DNA from: Bacteroidota bacterium
GTDB taxonomy: Bacteria; Bacteroidota; Bacteroidia; Cytophagales; Cyclobacteriaceae
Length of the DNA stretch: 64,000 bases
NCBI GenBank assembly: GCA_018267275.1
Contig: JAFDYV010000008.1
Coordinates: 143,951 to 207,950 of the forward strand
Reading direction: 5' to 3'
Below are positions 49,334 through 58,133 of the stretch, piece by piece. The notes under the pieces were generated by a model. It did no database searches. It saw only the letters and a list, made by a program, of their open reading frames with translations, and was not told where the DNA came from. The position numbers were made by a program, and so were the translations under genes. How positions within the stretch are numbered: the stretch's first letter is position 1; each line of letters starts with the position of its first letter.

Positions 49334-50488
49334 ATGGCCCTCGTATCTTCTGTCTCGCTGTCGTTCGTCACTCAATTCAAGACAAAACCCCTTATTGTTT
49401 GTGCCCCCGGCCGAATTAACTTTATCGGTGAACATGTCGATTACAATGAGGGCTTTGTATTGCCTGCGGCCATTGACCGCGAGATGGTTTTTGCCATCGG
49501 AAAAAGTGGCCACGATCGCTGCAATGTGTATTCGCATGACTTGGAAGAAGGTGTTTCCTTTAGCATCCACGATTTGAATTCGGGCGAAACGTGGGTCAAC
49601 TACCTGATGGGCGTGCTGGATGGATTTGAGAGGCGAGGCTTGCCGGTGCATGGGGTAGATTGTGTGTTTGGAGGCAACATACCCTTGGGCGCTGGATTGT
49701 CATCTTCGGCCGCGCTGTGCTGTGGGTTTGCATTTGCCGTCAATCAGCTTTTCAAGTGTAAACTATCGAAATTAGAGCTGGCCAAAATTGCTCAATATGC
49801 CGAGCATGAATTCGCTGGTTTACAATGCGGCATCATGGATCAATATGCCAGCTTGTTTGGTGTGAAGGGCGCGGCACTTCTATTGGATTGTCGTGCGCTT
49901 ACGCACGAAGTTGTGCCTGTGGATTTAAAAGAGCATTCTATCTTATTGATCGACACGAAGGTCAAGCACTCGCTCGCTGCCACTGCTTACAACGATAGGC
50001 GAGAGGCTTGCGAAGAGGGGGTGCGAATCCTACATAAGAAAAACCCGAGCGTCAATTCGCTGCGCGATGTGTCAACCACTGTTCTTTATGAAAACCAAGA
50101 CGCCTTGGGCGATGAGGTATTCATCAGATGCTTGTTTGTTGTGGAAGAGATGAAGCGCACCCAATTAGGTGCAGGTATGCTTAGAAAAAATGATGTAAAA
50201 GCGTTTGGAGAGTTAATGTATCAAACCCACTGGGGTCTGAGCCAAAGCTACGAGGTAAGTTGCGCAGAGCTTGATTTTTTGGTCTCGCTGGCCGAAGAAG
50301 ATAAAAAGTGGATTGTTGGCTCACGTATGATGGGCGGTGGCTTTGGCGGATGCACGCTCAACATCATCGACAATAGTTATGTAAAGGTCTTTCAAGAAAA
50401 AGTACTTCATCAATATCTTGCTACTTTCAAAAAAGAACCTGATTTTTATCTGGTTAACTTGGCAGACGGTGTAAGAATTGGGTCTTAG
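49334..50488 (+). CDS. galK: Galactokinase
   Basis: A 384-residue GHMP kinase that phosphorylates alpha-galactose to galactose-1-phosphate with ATP, first step of the Leloir pathway. The galactose-binding motif GRINFIGEHVDYNEGFVLPAAI is at about 25-46, the ATP loop GNIPLGAGLSSSAALC at about 115-130, and motif 3 MMGGGFGGCTLNI at about 333-345. Length is normal. It is followed by a sodium-coupled sugar transporter gene in the same direction, consistent with galactose uptake and phosphorylation. No galT, galE or galM in the window. Confidence 0.95.
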   Translation: MALVSSVSLSFVTQFKTKPLIVCAPGRINFIGEHVDYNEGFVLPAAIDREMVFAIGKSGHDRCNVYSHDLEEGVSFSIHDLNSGETWVNYLMGVLDGFERRGLPVHGVDCVFGGNIPLGAGLSSSAALCCGFAFAVNQLFKCKLSKLELAKIAQYAEHEFAGLQCGIMDQYASLFGVKGAALLLDCRALTHEVVPVDLKEHSILLIDTKVKHSLAATAYNDRREACEEGVRILHKKNPSVNSLRDVSTTVLYENQDALGDEVFIRCLFVVEEMKRTQLGAGMLRKNDVKAFGELMYQTHWGLSQSYEVSCAELDFLVSLAEEDKKWIVGSRMMGGGFGGCTLNIIDNSYVKVFQEKVLHQYLATFKKEPDFYLVNLADGVRIGS

Positions 50489-50518
50489 CCCTTTGGGTTT
50501 ATTTCTCATGTTCACACG

Positions 50519-50553
50519 CCTAAGTTCCAAGTTCTAATACCTAAGACCTAAAT
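50519..50553 (+). repeat. Heptameric repeat tract upstream of the sugar symporter
   Basis: Five units in phase (CCTAAGT, TCCAAGT, TCTAATA, CCTAAGA, CCTAAAT), ending three bases before the ATG at 50557. Confidence 0.75.
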
Positions 50554-50556
50554 TAC

Positions 50557-52194
50557 ATGCAAAAACTCCAACTCACCGATTACATTGTCTTCTTCGTTTA
50601 CTTCATCATCGTTTCGAGTTACGGTTATTGGATTTACACCCGAAAAAAACGAAGCGAGGTAGATTCAAAAGATTTCTTCTTGGCTGAAGGCTCACTTACT
50701 TGGTGGGCCATTGGCGCATCGTTGATTGCCTCTAACATTTCGGCCGAGCAATTTATTGGTATGTCGGGCTCTGGGTTTGCTATGGGCTTGGCCATCGCCA
50801 GCTACGAATGGATGGCAGCCGTTACCCTGATTGTGGTGGCGGTTTTCTTTTTGCCCATCTATCTCAAAAATAAAATTTATACTATGCCCCAGTTTTTGGC
50901 GCAGCGGTATAGTCCGTTGGTAGCCACGATTATGGCAGTGTTTTGGTTGTTGGTGTACATTTTCGTTAACCTAACCTCCATACTTTACCTGGGTGCCTTG
51001 GCGGTTGAAACAATTACGGGGCTCAGCTTTACCACTTGTGTGTTGGGCCTCGCCATTTTTGCCGTGTTCATTACCCTTGGCGGGATGAAGGTGATTGGGT
51101 TCACCGATGTGATACAAGTGGTGGTGTTGGTGTTGGGCGGATTAGCGACCACTTACCTGGCCTTGGGCTTGGTGGCGAAGGAATTAAGCGGTGGAGATAT
51201 TTGGCAAGCGTTGGGGTATGTGCACGACAACGCCACTGACCACTTCCACATGATTTTGAACAAGGGCCAAATGATGATACCTGATGGCAAGGGCGGCACG
51301 CGCGATGCATACCAAGACCTGCCCGGCCTCGCTGTTTTGATTGGCGCCATGTGGATTGCCAACTTAAACTATTGGGGTTGCAATCAATACATTACACAAC
51401 GCGCACTGGGTGCCGATTTGAAGACGGCCCGAGCTGGCTTGCTCTTCGCTTCTGGGTTAAAAATCATTATGCCCATTATTGTGGTGTTACCTGGCATCGC
51501 AGCTTTTGTGTTGTACAAGAATGGTTTTTTCCAAACCGAGATGGTTGACCCTACCACGCAGGCATTGAAGTCAGATAGGGCTTATCCTGTGTTGCTGAAC
51601 TTGCTGCCTGCCGGACTTAAAGGGCTTTCGTTTGCTGCGCTCACTGCTGCAGTGGTGGCATCGTTGGCCGGAAAGGCAAATAGCATCTCCACCATTTTCA
51701 CCCTTGATATCTATAAAAAGTTTTTCAAAAAAGATGCGTCTGAACGGCATATGGTAAACGTTGGCAAGATTGCCATCATCGGTGCGATGCTCATCGCTAT
51801 CGTGATGTCGCCACAACTGAAACGATTCGATCAAGCGTTTCAATTCATTCAAGAGTTTACAGGGTTGATTTCACCTGGCGTTGTGGCCATCTTTATTTTG
51901 GGTATGTTTTGGAAACGCGCGAATGGCACAGCGGCACTGGTGGCAGCAATTGCGACCCTTCCTTTGGGTATTTGGCTCAACGAGCTGTATCCGGCTATTC
52001 CTTTTTTGCACCGTATGGGTATTGTGTTTTTGATTTTAGTTGCTTTGATGATTGTCATCAGTTTGATTACGCACGGTAAGAAAGAGCGGGCCATTGAAGT
52101 CTCTGCTGATATGTTCCACGTAAACAAATCATTTGCGGTGGGTGCGCTGTTGGCGATTGGTATTATATCGACATTGTATATTGTTTATTGGTAA
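50557..52194 (+). CDS. Sodium/sugar cotransporter (SSS family, SglT-like)
   Basis: A 545-residue symporter with about 14 helices: QLTDYIVFFVYFIIVSSYGY as helix 1, SLIASNISAEQFIGMSGSGF near 50-69 (substrate/sodium site), MIWxxNLNYWGCNQYITQRAL-type segment near 265-285 (NLNYWGCNQYITQRALGAD is the vertebrate SGLT-like signature), and ALTAAVVASLAGKANSISTIF near 363. This pattern is the SGLT subfamily that moves galactose or glucose with sodium. Position after galK supports galactose. There is no long insert as in the other SSS protein of this window. Confidence 0.92.
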   Translation: MQKLQLTDYIVFFVYFIIVSSYGYWIYTRKKRSEVDSKDFFLAEGSLTWWAIGASLIASNISAEQFIGMSGSGFAMGLAIASYEWMAAVTLIVVAVFFLPIYLKNKIYTMPQFLAQRYSPLVATIMAVFWLLVYIFVNLTSILYLGALAVETITGLSFTTCVLGLAIFAVFITLGGMKVIGFTDVIQVVVLVLGGLATTYLALGLVAKELSGGDIWQALGYVHDNATDHFHMILNKGQMMIPDGKGGTRDAYQDLPGLAVLIGAMWIANLNYWGCNQYITQRALGADLKTARAGLLFASGLKIIMPIIVVLPGIAAFVLYKNGFFQTEMVDPTTQALKSDRAYPVLLNLLPAGLKGLSFAALTAAVVASLAGKANSISTIFTLDIYKKFFKKDASERHMVNVGKIAIIGAMLIAIVMSPQLKRFDQAFQFIQEFTGLISPGVVAIFILGMFWKRANGTAALVAAIATLPLGIWLNELYPAIPFLHRMGIVFLILVALMIVISLITHGKKERAIEVSADMFHVNKSFAVGALLAIGIISTLYIVYW

Positions 52195-52197
52195 TCA

Positions 52198-52260
52198 CTT
52201 GAGGTTCGAAGTTTGACATTCGAGGTTCGAACCTCTAACTTCGAACCTCCAGTTTCGAAA
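52198..52260 (+). repeat. Longest heptameric repeat tract (nine units), upstream of the MFS gene
   Basis: Units CTTGAGG, TTCGAAG, TTTGACA, TTCGAGG, TTCGAAC, CTCTAAC, TTCGAAC, CTCCAGT, TTCGAAA fill the whole gap between the symporter stop and the next gene, ending one base before the ATG at 52262. Some units are complementary (GGTTCGAA / TTCGAACC), so it can fold as well. Confidence 0.85.
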
Positions 52261-52261
52261 A

Positions 52262-53770
52262 ATGAAAGACACAGCCGTCACCCCCGACCAAAAAAGAAAT
52301 CTTTGGACGGTCATCACCGCTTCCTCTGTCGGCACGCTCATTGAGTGGTACGACTTTTTTATTTTCGGAAGTTTGGCCACCATTTTATCTGAGCAGTTTT
52401 TTCCCAAGACTAATCCCACCGCTGCTTTTCTATCAACGCTTGCTACGTTTGCCGCAGGTTTTATTGTGCGGCCGTTTGGAGCCCTGGTGTTTGGCCGCTT
52501 GGGCGACAAGGTGGGGCGCAAGTATACGTTTTTGGTAACGCTCATCATCATGGGCGGTTCTACGTTTGCAATTGGCCTGGTTCCTAATTATGATACCATT
52601 GGCATTTTTGCTCCACTGATCGTTTTGTTGCTGCGATTGTTACAGGGCCTAGCACTAGGTGGGGAGTACGGAGGCGCAGCCACATATGTTGCCGAGCATG
52701 CGCCAGCAGCTCAACGAGGGTTTTATACGAGCTTCATTCAAATCACGGCTACACTCGGTTTGTTTGTATCGTTGGGCGTGATTTTGATGGTGCGCCAGTC
52801 AGTAGGAGTGGAGGCTTTTAGCAGTTGGGGTTGGAGGATTCCATTTATACTCTCTGCGTTGTTGGTAGGCGTATCGATTTACATTCGGTTGCGCATGAGC
52901 GAGTCACCGCTGTTTGCCAAACTGAAGGCAGAGGGAAAGACTTCGGCCAATCCCATCAAAGAAAGTTTTGGCAAAAAGGAAAATCTGCAAATGGTATTAA
53001 TTGCGTTGTTTGGCGCCACGGCCGGGCAGGGGGTTGTTTGGTACACGGGCCAGTTTTATGCGCTCTCGTTTATTCAGAAAACCTGTCAGATTGAGTATGT
53101 GCAATCAAACAAGATTGTAGCCATTGCATTGCTGATTGGTACACCGTTGTTTGTCTTTTTCGGGTGGCTATCCGACAGGGCTGGCCGAAAGTTTATCATG
53201 ATGACGGGCTTGTTGTTGGCCGTTGTTTTGTATCGACCCATTTATCATCAAATGTTTGCGCTGGCCGATGTGAATAAAAAAACTGTTGTGGACTCTGCCA
53301 CGCAGATTGAGCACACCGTTTCTAAAAATGAGAAAGGAGAGATGGTAGATGTTATCGCTCGCACACAGTTCTATACCGATGGAAGTAGTTTGGCAGAAAT
53401 TACCAAGCAGAGCCAAGCGAGTGATTCCAAACCCGAAACAAAAAAAGAAGTGACGTTGAGCGGCAACAACTACTATTGGATGATTGGTTTGATTTTAATA
53501 CAAGTCATTTTGGTTACGATGGTGTACGGACCGATTGCTGCCTTTTTGGTGGAACTATTCCCCACACGCATTCGCTACACATCCATGAGTTTGCCCTACC
53601 ACATTGGCAACGGTGTGTTTGGCGGACTCATGCCATTTATTGCCACAGCACTGGCTTCACAAAGCACCGACAAGTTTGTAGGCTTGTGGTACCCCATCAT
53701 TGTGGCAGCTATTAGTTTTGTGGTGGGTATGATTTTTTTGAGTAATAAGAGGAGAGCGGAAGTGGATTAG
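52262..53770 (+). CDS. MFS transporter of the metabolite:proton symporter (MHS) family
   Basis: A 502-residue transporter with 12 helices: SSVGTLIEWYDFFIFGSLATIL (about 19-40, typical of MHS/ProP/ShiA relatives), GALVFGRLGDKVGRKYTFLV (79-98, the inter-helix RxGRR-like loop), LRLLQGLALGGEYGGAATYV and ELFPTRIRYTSMSLPYHIGN near 432-451. Between helices 8 and 9 (about 330-400) there is a long hydrophilic insert (NKKTVVDSATQIEHTVSKNE, then TDGSSLAEITKQSQ), as in Bacteroidota members of the group. Substrates of the family include citrate, osmolytes and dicarboxylates; none can be assigned. Confidence 0.88.
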   Translation: MKDTAVTPDQKRNLWTVITASSVGTLIEWYDFFIFGSLATILSEQFFPKTNPTAAFLSTLATFAAGFIVRPFGALVFGRLGDKVGRKYTFLVTLIIMGGSTFAIGLVPNYDTIGIFAPLIVLLLRLLQGLALGGEYGGAATYVAEHAPAAQRGFYTSFIQITATLGLFVSLGVILMVRQSVGVEAFSSWGWRIPFILSALLVGVSIYIRLRMSESPLFAKLKAEGKTSANPIKESFGKKENLQMVLIALFGATAGQGVVWYTGQFYALSFIQKTCQIEYVQSNKIVAIALLIGTPLFVFFGWLSDRAGRKFIMMTGLLLAVVLYRPIYHQMFALADVNKKTVVDSATQIEHTVSKNEKGEMVDVIARTQFYTDGSSLAEITKQSQASDSKPETKKEVTLSGNNYYWMIGLILIQVILVTMVYGPIAAFLVELFPTRIRYTSMSLPYHIGNGVFGGLMPFIATALASQSTDKFVGLWYPIIVAAISFVVGMIFLSNKRRAEVD

Positions 53771-53808
53771 ACGAACACTTGCATAAAAAAATGCGTATAG
53801 TATTACTT

Positions 53809-53829
53809 TATGCACTATATTTGTGCATA
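53809..53829 (+). promoter_or_regulatory. Promoter of the DUF4143 ATPase gene: -7 box inside a perfect inverted repeat
   Basis: TATGCAC (53809-53815), TATATTT (53816-53822), GTGCATA (53823-53829) is a perfect 7-bp inverted repeat. The -7 box TATATTTG (53816-53823) lies in the loop and its predicted transcription start is about 53828, six bases before the ATG at 53834. A further copy of the TATAGTAT-like half-site is at 53795-53802. Probably the binding site of an unknown regulator. Confidence 0.5.
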
Positions 53830-53833
53830 TAGT

Positions 53834-55012
53834 ATGTTTGAAAGAAACCTGTATAAAGCCCTGAAGAGTCATTTAGCCGAAAGGCCTGCTACCGTTATCA
53901 CAGGGATGAGGCGGGTGGGCAAGTCTACTTTGCTCAAACAACTGCTGGATAAAGTACCTGGTAAGAACAAAATCTATCTTGACTTGGAGCGGATAGAAAA
54001 TCGGCAGATTTTTAAGCAATCCTCCAATAGGGAAATGGAACTCTTCTTGGAGACGATGGGTGTTGATGTTACCAAGAAATGCACCATTGCTTTGGATGAA
54101 ATCCAACTGCTACCTGAGACGGTAAGTGTAATGAAATATTGGTACGATACCTACCGGACTAAATTCATTGTCACGGGTTCAAGCTCGTTTTATCTTAAAA
54201 ACAGATTCTCAGAAAGTTTGGCAGGACGGAAACAGATTTTTGAGTTAGCTCCTTTGTCTTTTGACGAGTTCCTACGGTTTAAAGGGATAGAAGTAGACAA
54301 AAAGTTTTCTTTTCATTCCTATCTCGAAGGGTATTACAACCAACACAAATCACATTACAATGAGTTCATGCGGTTTGGGGGTTTTCCAGAAGTAACATTG
54401 CTTGGTAAATCCGGTTCCAAAAAAGCGATGCTGCACGACATCCTCAACGCATACATTGACATGGATGTAAAAATCCTATCCGATTATTCGCTGAATGATG
54501 AATTGTACAAACTCATTCGGTTGCTTAGTGCCAAAGTGGGTAGTAAGATGGACGCGAGCAAATTGGCTTCGGTTGCAGGCATCAATCGAAATAAAATTGC
54601 CAATTACCTCAACTTATTTGAGCAAACGTATTTTTTGACAAAGCTTACTCCTTTCAGTAACAATGCCGATAAAGAAATCAGCCAACAGCCAAAGTATTAT
54701 TTTTCAGATTCTGGATTGCTGAACTTAATGGAAGAGCAAGAGACAGGGAAGATTTTTGAGAACACCGTCATTAACCAGTTTAAGCGGTTGGATAAATCCG
54801 TTAACTACTATCAAAAAAAATCGGGACAAGAAATAGATTTGATTTGGAAAGAAAACTGTGCCGCAGAAATAAAGACAACCGCCACGCAAAGCGATGCCAC
54901 CTCCCTGGCCAGCAGGGCAAAATCATTGGGTTTGAAGAAACAAATTATAGTAGGTCTGCATCCCGCTGGGAATAACTTTAAGAATTTTGTTTGGGGAGGC
55001 AACTTATTTTGA
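53834..55012 (+). CDS. ATPase with AAA (AAA_14) and DUF4143 domains
   Basis: A 392-residue protein of the bacterial AAA_14-DUF4143 family. Walker A TGMRRVGKSTLLKQLLDK is at about 23-40; Walker B CTIALDEIQLL near 82-92; KFIVTGSSSFYLKN near 107-120; the DUF4143 domain follows from about 180 (LHDILNAYIDMDVKILSDYS, KIANYLNLFEQTYFLTKL). A restriction-like C-terminal part includes YYQKKSGQEIDLIWK and AAEIKTTATQSD. The family is widely distributed and often in accessory islands; function unknown. An ATG at 53810 lies before the promoter box, so the ATG at 53834 is used. Confidence 0.9.
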   Translation: MFERNLYKALKSHLAERPATVITGMRRVGKSTLLKQLLDKVPGKNKIYLDLERIENRQIFKQSSNREMELFLETMGVDVTKKCTIALDEIQLLPETVSVMKYWYDTYRTKFIVTGSSSFYLKNRFSESLAGRKQIFELAPLSFDEFLRFKGIEVDKKFSFHSYLEGYYNQHKSHYNEFMRFGGFPEVTLLGKSGSKKAMLHDILNAYIDMDVKILSDYSLNDELYKLIRLLSAKVGSKMDASKLASVAGINRNKIANYLNLFEQTYFLTKLTPFSNNADKEISQQPKYYFSDSGLLNLMEEQETGKIFENTVINQFKRLDKSVNYYQKKSGQEIDLIWKENCAAEIKTTATQSDATSLASRAKSLGLKKQIIVGLHPAGNNFKNFVWGGNLF

Positions 55013-55045
55013 ACCCACTATGGAATATGGACGATTTATTGCAGA

Positions 55046-55561
55046 ATGTTTATGAATAGCCCTTTTGGTTCTAATATTTCTTCCGCGGCCAAGTTATCAC
55101 TTGTGGTTGCAACTTTGCCTCACGACTTTCACCTCGCTAAATCCCTTTTTCAGCAATACGCCAACTCACTCAGCTTCAATCTATGTTTTCAAGATTTCGA
55201 AAATGAACTCAAGCAGCTACACGTACAATACAACAAACCCACTGGTGCACTGATATTGGCATTCCAAGGCGAGACTGCCATTGGCTGTGTGGGCGTGCGC
55301 CAATTTGATAATGGAGTTGCTGAGTTGAAGCGGATGTTTGTATTGCCCGACTACCGAAAATCGAAAATTGGTCAGCGCTTGTTAGAAGAAGCGCTCAAGG
55401 CCGCTGATGAATTGGGCTATCAGAAAATTCGGCTTGATACACTTCAAGATATGGTGGCGGCCCGATCGTTGTATCGGCAAAACGGATTCTATGAGATAAC
55501 GCCCTACCGGCACAACCCTATTGCTGGGGCCATTTACATGGAGAAGGTGTTGAACCCGTAG
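55046..55561 (+). CDS. GNAT family acetyltransferase
   Basis: A 171-residue GNAT enzyme transferring an acetyl group from acetyl-CoA. GALILAFQGETAIGCVGVRQ (about 70-89) is the acceptor-side strand pair; ELKRMFVLPDYRKSKIGQRLLEEAL (96-120) is the pyrophosphate-binding motif A with RKSKIGQ in the R/Q-x-x-G-x-G/A position, here R-K-S-K-I-G-Q; RLDTLQDMVAARSLYRQNGF follows as motif B. Substrate unknown. It follows the ATPase by 33 bases, same strand. Confidence 0.88.
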   Translation: MFMNSPFGSNISSAAKLSLVVATLPHDFHLAKSLFQQYANSLSFNLCFQDFENELKQLHVQYNKPTGALILAFQGETAIGCVGVRQFDNGVAELKRMFVLPDYRKSKIGQRLLEEALKAADELGYQKIRLDTLQDMVAARSLYRQNGFYEITPYRHNPIAGAIYMEKVLNP

Positions 55562-55638
55562 GCAAATTTTGCAAACGGTTTCGATTGTTAATCGTGCAAA
55601 AAAGAATTGTTGCTTCTTGCATCCTTATATCGGCTTTG

Positions 55639-55646
55639 TATCTTTA
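55639..55646 (+). promoter_or_regulatory. Probable -7 promoter box (TATCTTTA) of the ATP-grasp operon
   Basis: One mismatch to TAnnTTTG; the ATG at 55651 is five bases after its last base, again predicting a leaderless transcript. Confidence 0.45.
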
Positions 55647-55650
55647 AGCA

Positions 55651-57096
55651 ATGCCTACGCCCAAGCTTTTATCCGCCTACCAGCCCAGCCCAAGCACGTG
55701 GGATGAAATGCTGTTGGATGGGAATATCCGGCAGCAATACCAGATTTTTTTCGAGAGCTTACGAAAGTCTTCCATCACCGATTTAGCGCGCAAAGATGAG
55801 CTGGCCAAAAAGCTTTTTATGAGTCAGGGCATTACGTTTACCGTGTATAGCGATGGGGAAGGCATTGAAAAGATATTTCCGTTTGACATCATTCCGCGCA
55901 TCATCACTGCGGCTGAATGGGCGCATATTGAGTCGGGTATTAAACAAAGGCTGAAGGCGCTTAACCTATTCTTGAAAGACATTTATCACGAGCAGGCCAT
56001 TCTGCGCGATAATGTTATTCCTTCCGCACTCATCCATACGTGTTCTAATTTTTTAAAGGAAATGGTGGGGGTAGACGTTCCGTTTGGTATTTACACGCAC
56101 ATCTCGGGCATCGATCTCATCCGCGATAGCGATGGGTCGTTTTATGTATTGGAAGATAACTTGAGAACACCCTCGGGCGTATCATACATGTTGGAGAACC
56201 GAAACATGACGTATCGGATTTTCCCCGGCCTGTTACCGCAAAACAATGTGCGCTCCATCAAAGATTACCCCGATTTGCTGCTGAAAAATTTGATGGCACT
56301 TTCCAACCGACAAACCAGTAACCCCACAGTGGTTTTGTTGACGCCCGGTATTTTTAATTCGGCCTACTTTGAACATACCACACTCGCTAGGCTGATGGGC
56401 GTGGAGTTAGTGGAAGGAAAAGATTTGGTGGTGAGTGATGCCAAGGTGTATATGAAAACCACGGCCGGCCTCAAGCAGGTGGATGTCATTTACAGAAGGG
56501 TAGACGATGAATTTCTAGACCCGCTGGTTTTCAATCCGAACAGTATGTTGGGTGTATCGGGTTTGTACTATGCCTATCGCAAGGGCAATGTGGCCATCAT
56601 CAATGCGCCCGGCAACGGTGTAGCCGATGATAAAGCGGTGTACACCTACGTGCCACAGATGATTAAATACTATTTGAACGAGGAGCCCATTTTAAAAACG
56701 GTGCCAACATACTACATGGACAACCGTGAGCATTTTGATTTGGTGTTTGGTCAGGTGCGGAAAATGGTGATTAAGAAAACCAATGAAAGTGGCGGCTATG
56801 GTATGTTGATGGGGCATGCCGCCAGCGACCAACAGATTGCAGATTATAAAGTTGAAGTAGAGAAAAACCCCAGACAGTTTATCGCGCAGCCAATGATTCA
56901 GCTGTCTTCGGTGCCGTGTTTTATCAACAATCAAGTTCAACCCCGCCATGTGGACTTGCGACCATTTGCACTGTATGGTCCTTCGGGTATTGAAATTGTG
57001 CCGGGTGGTTTAACAAGGGTGGCTTTGCGTGAAGGTTCATTGGTTGTGAATTCATCGCAGGGCGGAGGGAGCAAGGATACCTGGGTGCTGGGATAA
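55651..57096 (+). CDS. Circularly permuted ATP-grasp peptide-ligase-like protein (DUF404/DUF407)
   Basis: A 481-residue protein of the circularly permuted ATP-grasp family that occurs with alpha-E and transglutaminase proteins; comparative genomics predicts it to make peptide bonds in an unknown small-peptide pathway. Landmarks: FTVYSDGEGIEKIFPFDIIPR (about 70-90), GIYTHISGIDLIRDSDGSFYVLEDN (148-172), RTPSGVSYMLENR, DVIYRRVDDEFLDPLVF, GVADDKAVYTYVPQMI, and NESGGYGMLMG near 381. It is the first gene of a four-gene unit. Confidence 0.9.
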   Translation: MPTPKLLSAYQPSPSTWDEMLLDGNIRQQYQIFFESLRKSSITDLARKDELAKKLFMSQGITFTVYSDGEGIEKIFPFDIIPRIITAAEWAHIESGIKQRLKALNLFLKDIYHEQAILRDNVIPSALIHTCSNFLKEMVGVDVPFGIYTHISGIDLIRDSDGSFYVLEDNLRTPSGVSYMLENRNMTYRIFPGLLPQNNVRSIKDYPDLLLKNLMALSNRQTSNPTVVLLTPGIFNSAYFEHTTLARLMGVELVEGKDLVVSDAKVYMKTTAGLKQVDVIYRRVDDEFLDPLVFNPNSMLGVSGLYYAYRKGNVAIINAPGNGVADDKAVYTYVPQMIKYYLNEEPILKTVPTYYMDNREHFDLVFGQVRKMVIKKTNESGGYGMLMGHAASDQQIADYKVEVEKNPRQFIAQPMIQLSSVPCFINNQVQPRHVDLRPFALYGPSGIEIVPGGLTRVALREGSLVVNSSQGGGSKDTWVLG

Positions 57097-57100
57097 AAAA

Positions 57101-57135
57101 TGTTAGATGTAGATGTTTGATTTAGGATTTATTGA
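57101..57135 (+). repeat. Heptameric repeat tract after the ATP-grasp gene
   Basis: Five units (TGTTAGA, TGTAGAT, GTTTGAT, TTAGGAT, TTATTGA) in phase, starting four bases after the stop. Confidence 0.6.
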
Positions 57136-57154
57136 AAATGTATTTGTTGAGCCA

Positions 57155-57196
57155 CAAATCTTTCATTTTAAATTTTCGATCTGAAATCTGAAATGA
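57155..57196 (+). repeat. Heptameric repeat tract upstream of the alpha-E gene
   Basis: Six units in phase (CAAATCT, TTCATTT, TAAATTT, TCGATCT, GAAATCT, GAAATGA), ending four bases before the ATG at 57201. Confidence 0.7.
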
Positions 57197-57200
57197 TACC

Positions 57201-58115
57201 ATGTTAAGCCGAGTTGCCGATTCTGTTTTTTGGATGGCCCGTTACTTGGAGCGCAGCGATAATTTATTGCGCTTACTACGCACGGATTACATTGCCTCGC
57301 AAGATGAGTTACTCGACTACGATTGGCAACTGCTGGCCACCCAATTTGGTAATCCTGCGCAGCCGCTAAAAGGCAGCGCGTATCGCGATGCACTGCATTA
57401 CCTGGTGGTCAGTCGTGAACATGAACATTCGGTTTTCAATAACATCGTTCGCGTACGCGAGAATGCCCGCTCGGTGCAAGATTACATTACCAAAGAATTG
57501 TGGCAGTCGCTCAACGACTTTTATCACCGCATCCGCGACCCGCAAACCGAAACGTTCATTGCGAAGCAAGACCCGGTTACCGCATTTGATATTTTATTGC
57601 GTGAGAGCATTGTGTTTTACGGAACGGTGGATGTCACTATGAACCGTGGCGAAGGCTACACATTCTTGAATTTGGGCAAATACATGGAACGGTGCTTACA
57701 ATGCTTGGATATTTTGGAGTTCAAGCGAAAGCAAATGGAAAAGACCGACCAGGCCTCGGTGCAATGGAAGTATTTATTGTATGCGCTATCAGGTTATGAA
57801 TTCCACACCAAGTACTACAAAAACGCACTACAGGTAGAGGAAGTTATCCATCAGGTGTTATACAACTTACAATTTCCTCATTCGGCCGGCTATTGCTTGG
57901 CGCAAATGGACCGCTACTTTCAGCGGCTGTTGCCTGTATCAAAAGCAGAGTACTTCAACGAAATTGCCGGTCTGATAAGCGAAATGAACCAGTCTATTCA
58001 GGCATATCAACACCAAAACCCCATCGTAGCAATTGAGAAATTAATACCCGACCTTCGTTCAAAATTGTTCTATTTTAATCAACGCTTGGCCACTTTATAT
58101 TTTGGTTATTCCTAA
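57201..58115 (+). CDS. Alpha-E domain protein (DUF403)
   Basis: A 304-residue all-helical alpha-E protein: SRVADSVFWMARYLERSDNLLRLLRTDY (about 3-30) is the family's start, then NNIVRVRENARSVQDYITKELWQSL, FILLxxxIVFYGTVDVTMNRGEGY-like segment near 150 (VFYGTVDVTMNRGEGY), GKYMERCLQCLDILE and the C-terminal KLFYFNQRL. Glutamate-rich helices are the hallmark. The family always travels with the ATP-grasp and transglutaminase genes, as here, and its exact biochemical task is unknown. Confidence 0.9.
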   Translation: MLSRVADSVFWMARYLERSDNLLRLLRTDYIASQDELLDYDWQLLATQFGNPAQPLKGSAYRDALHYLVVSREHEHSVFNNIVRVRENARSVQDYITKELWQSLNDFYHRIRDPQTETFIAKQDPVTAFDILLRESIVFYGTVDVTMNRGEGYTFLNLGKYMERCLQCLDILEFKRKQMEKTDQASVQWKYLLYALSGYEFHTKYYKNALQVEEVIHQVLYNLQFPHSAGYCLAQMDRYFQRLLPVSKAEYFNEIAGLISEMNQSIQAYQHQNPIVAIEKLIPDLRSKLFYFNQRLATLYFGYS

Positions 58116-58133
58116 AGGCCGCTAAAACGAAAC

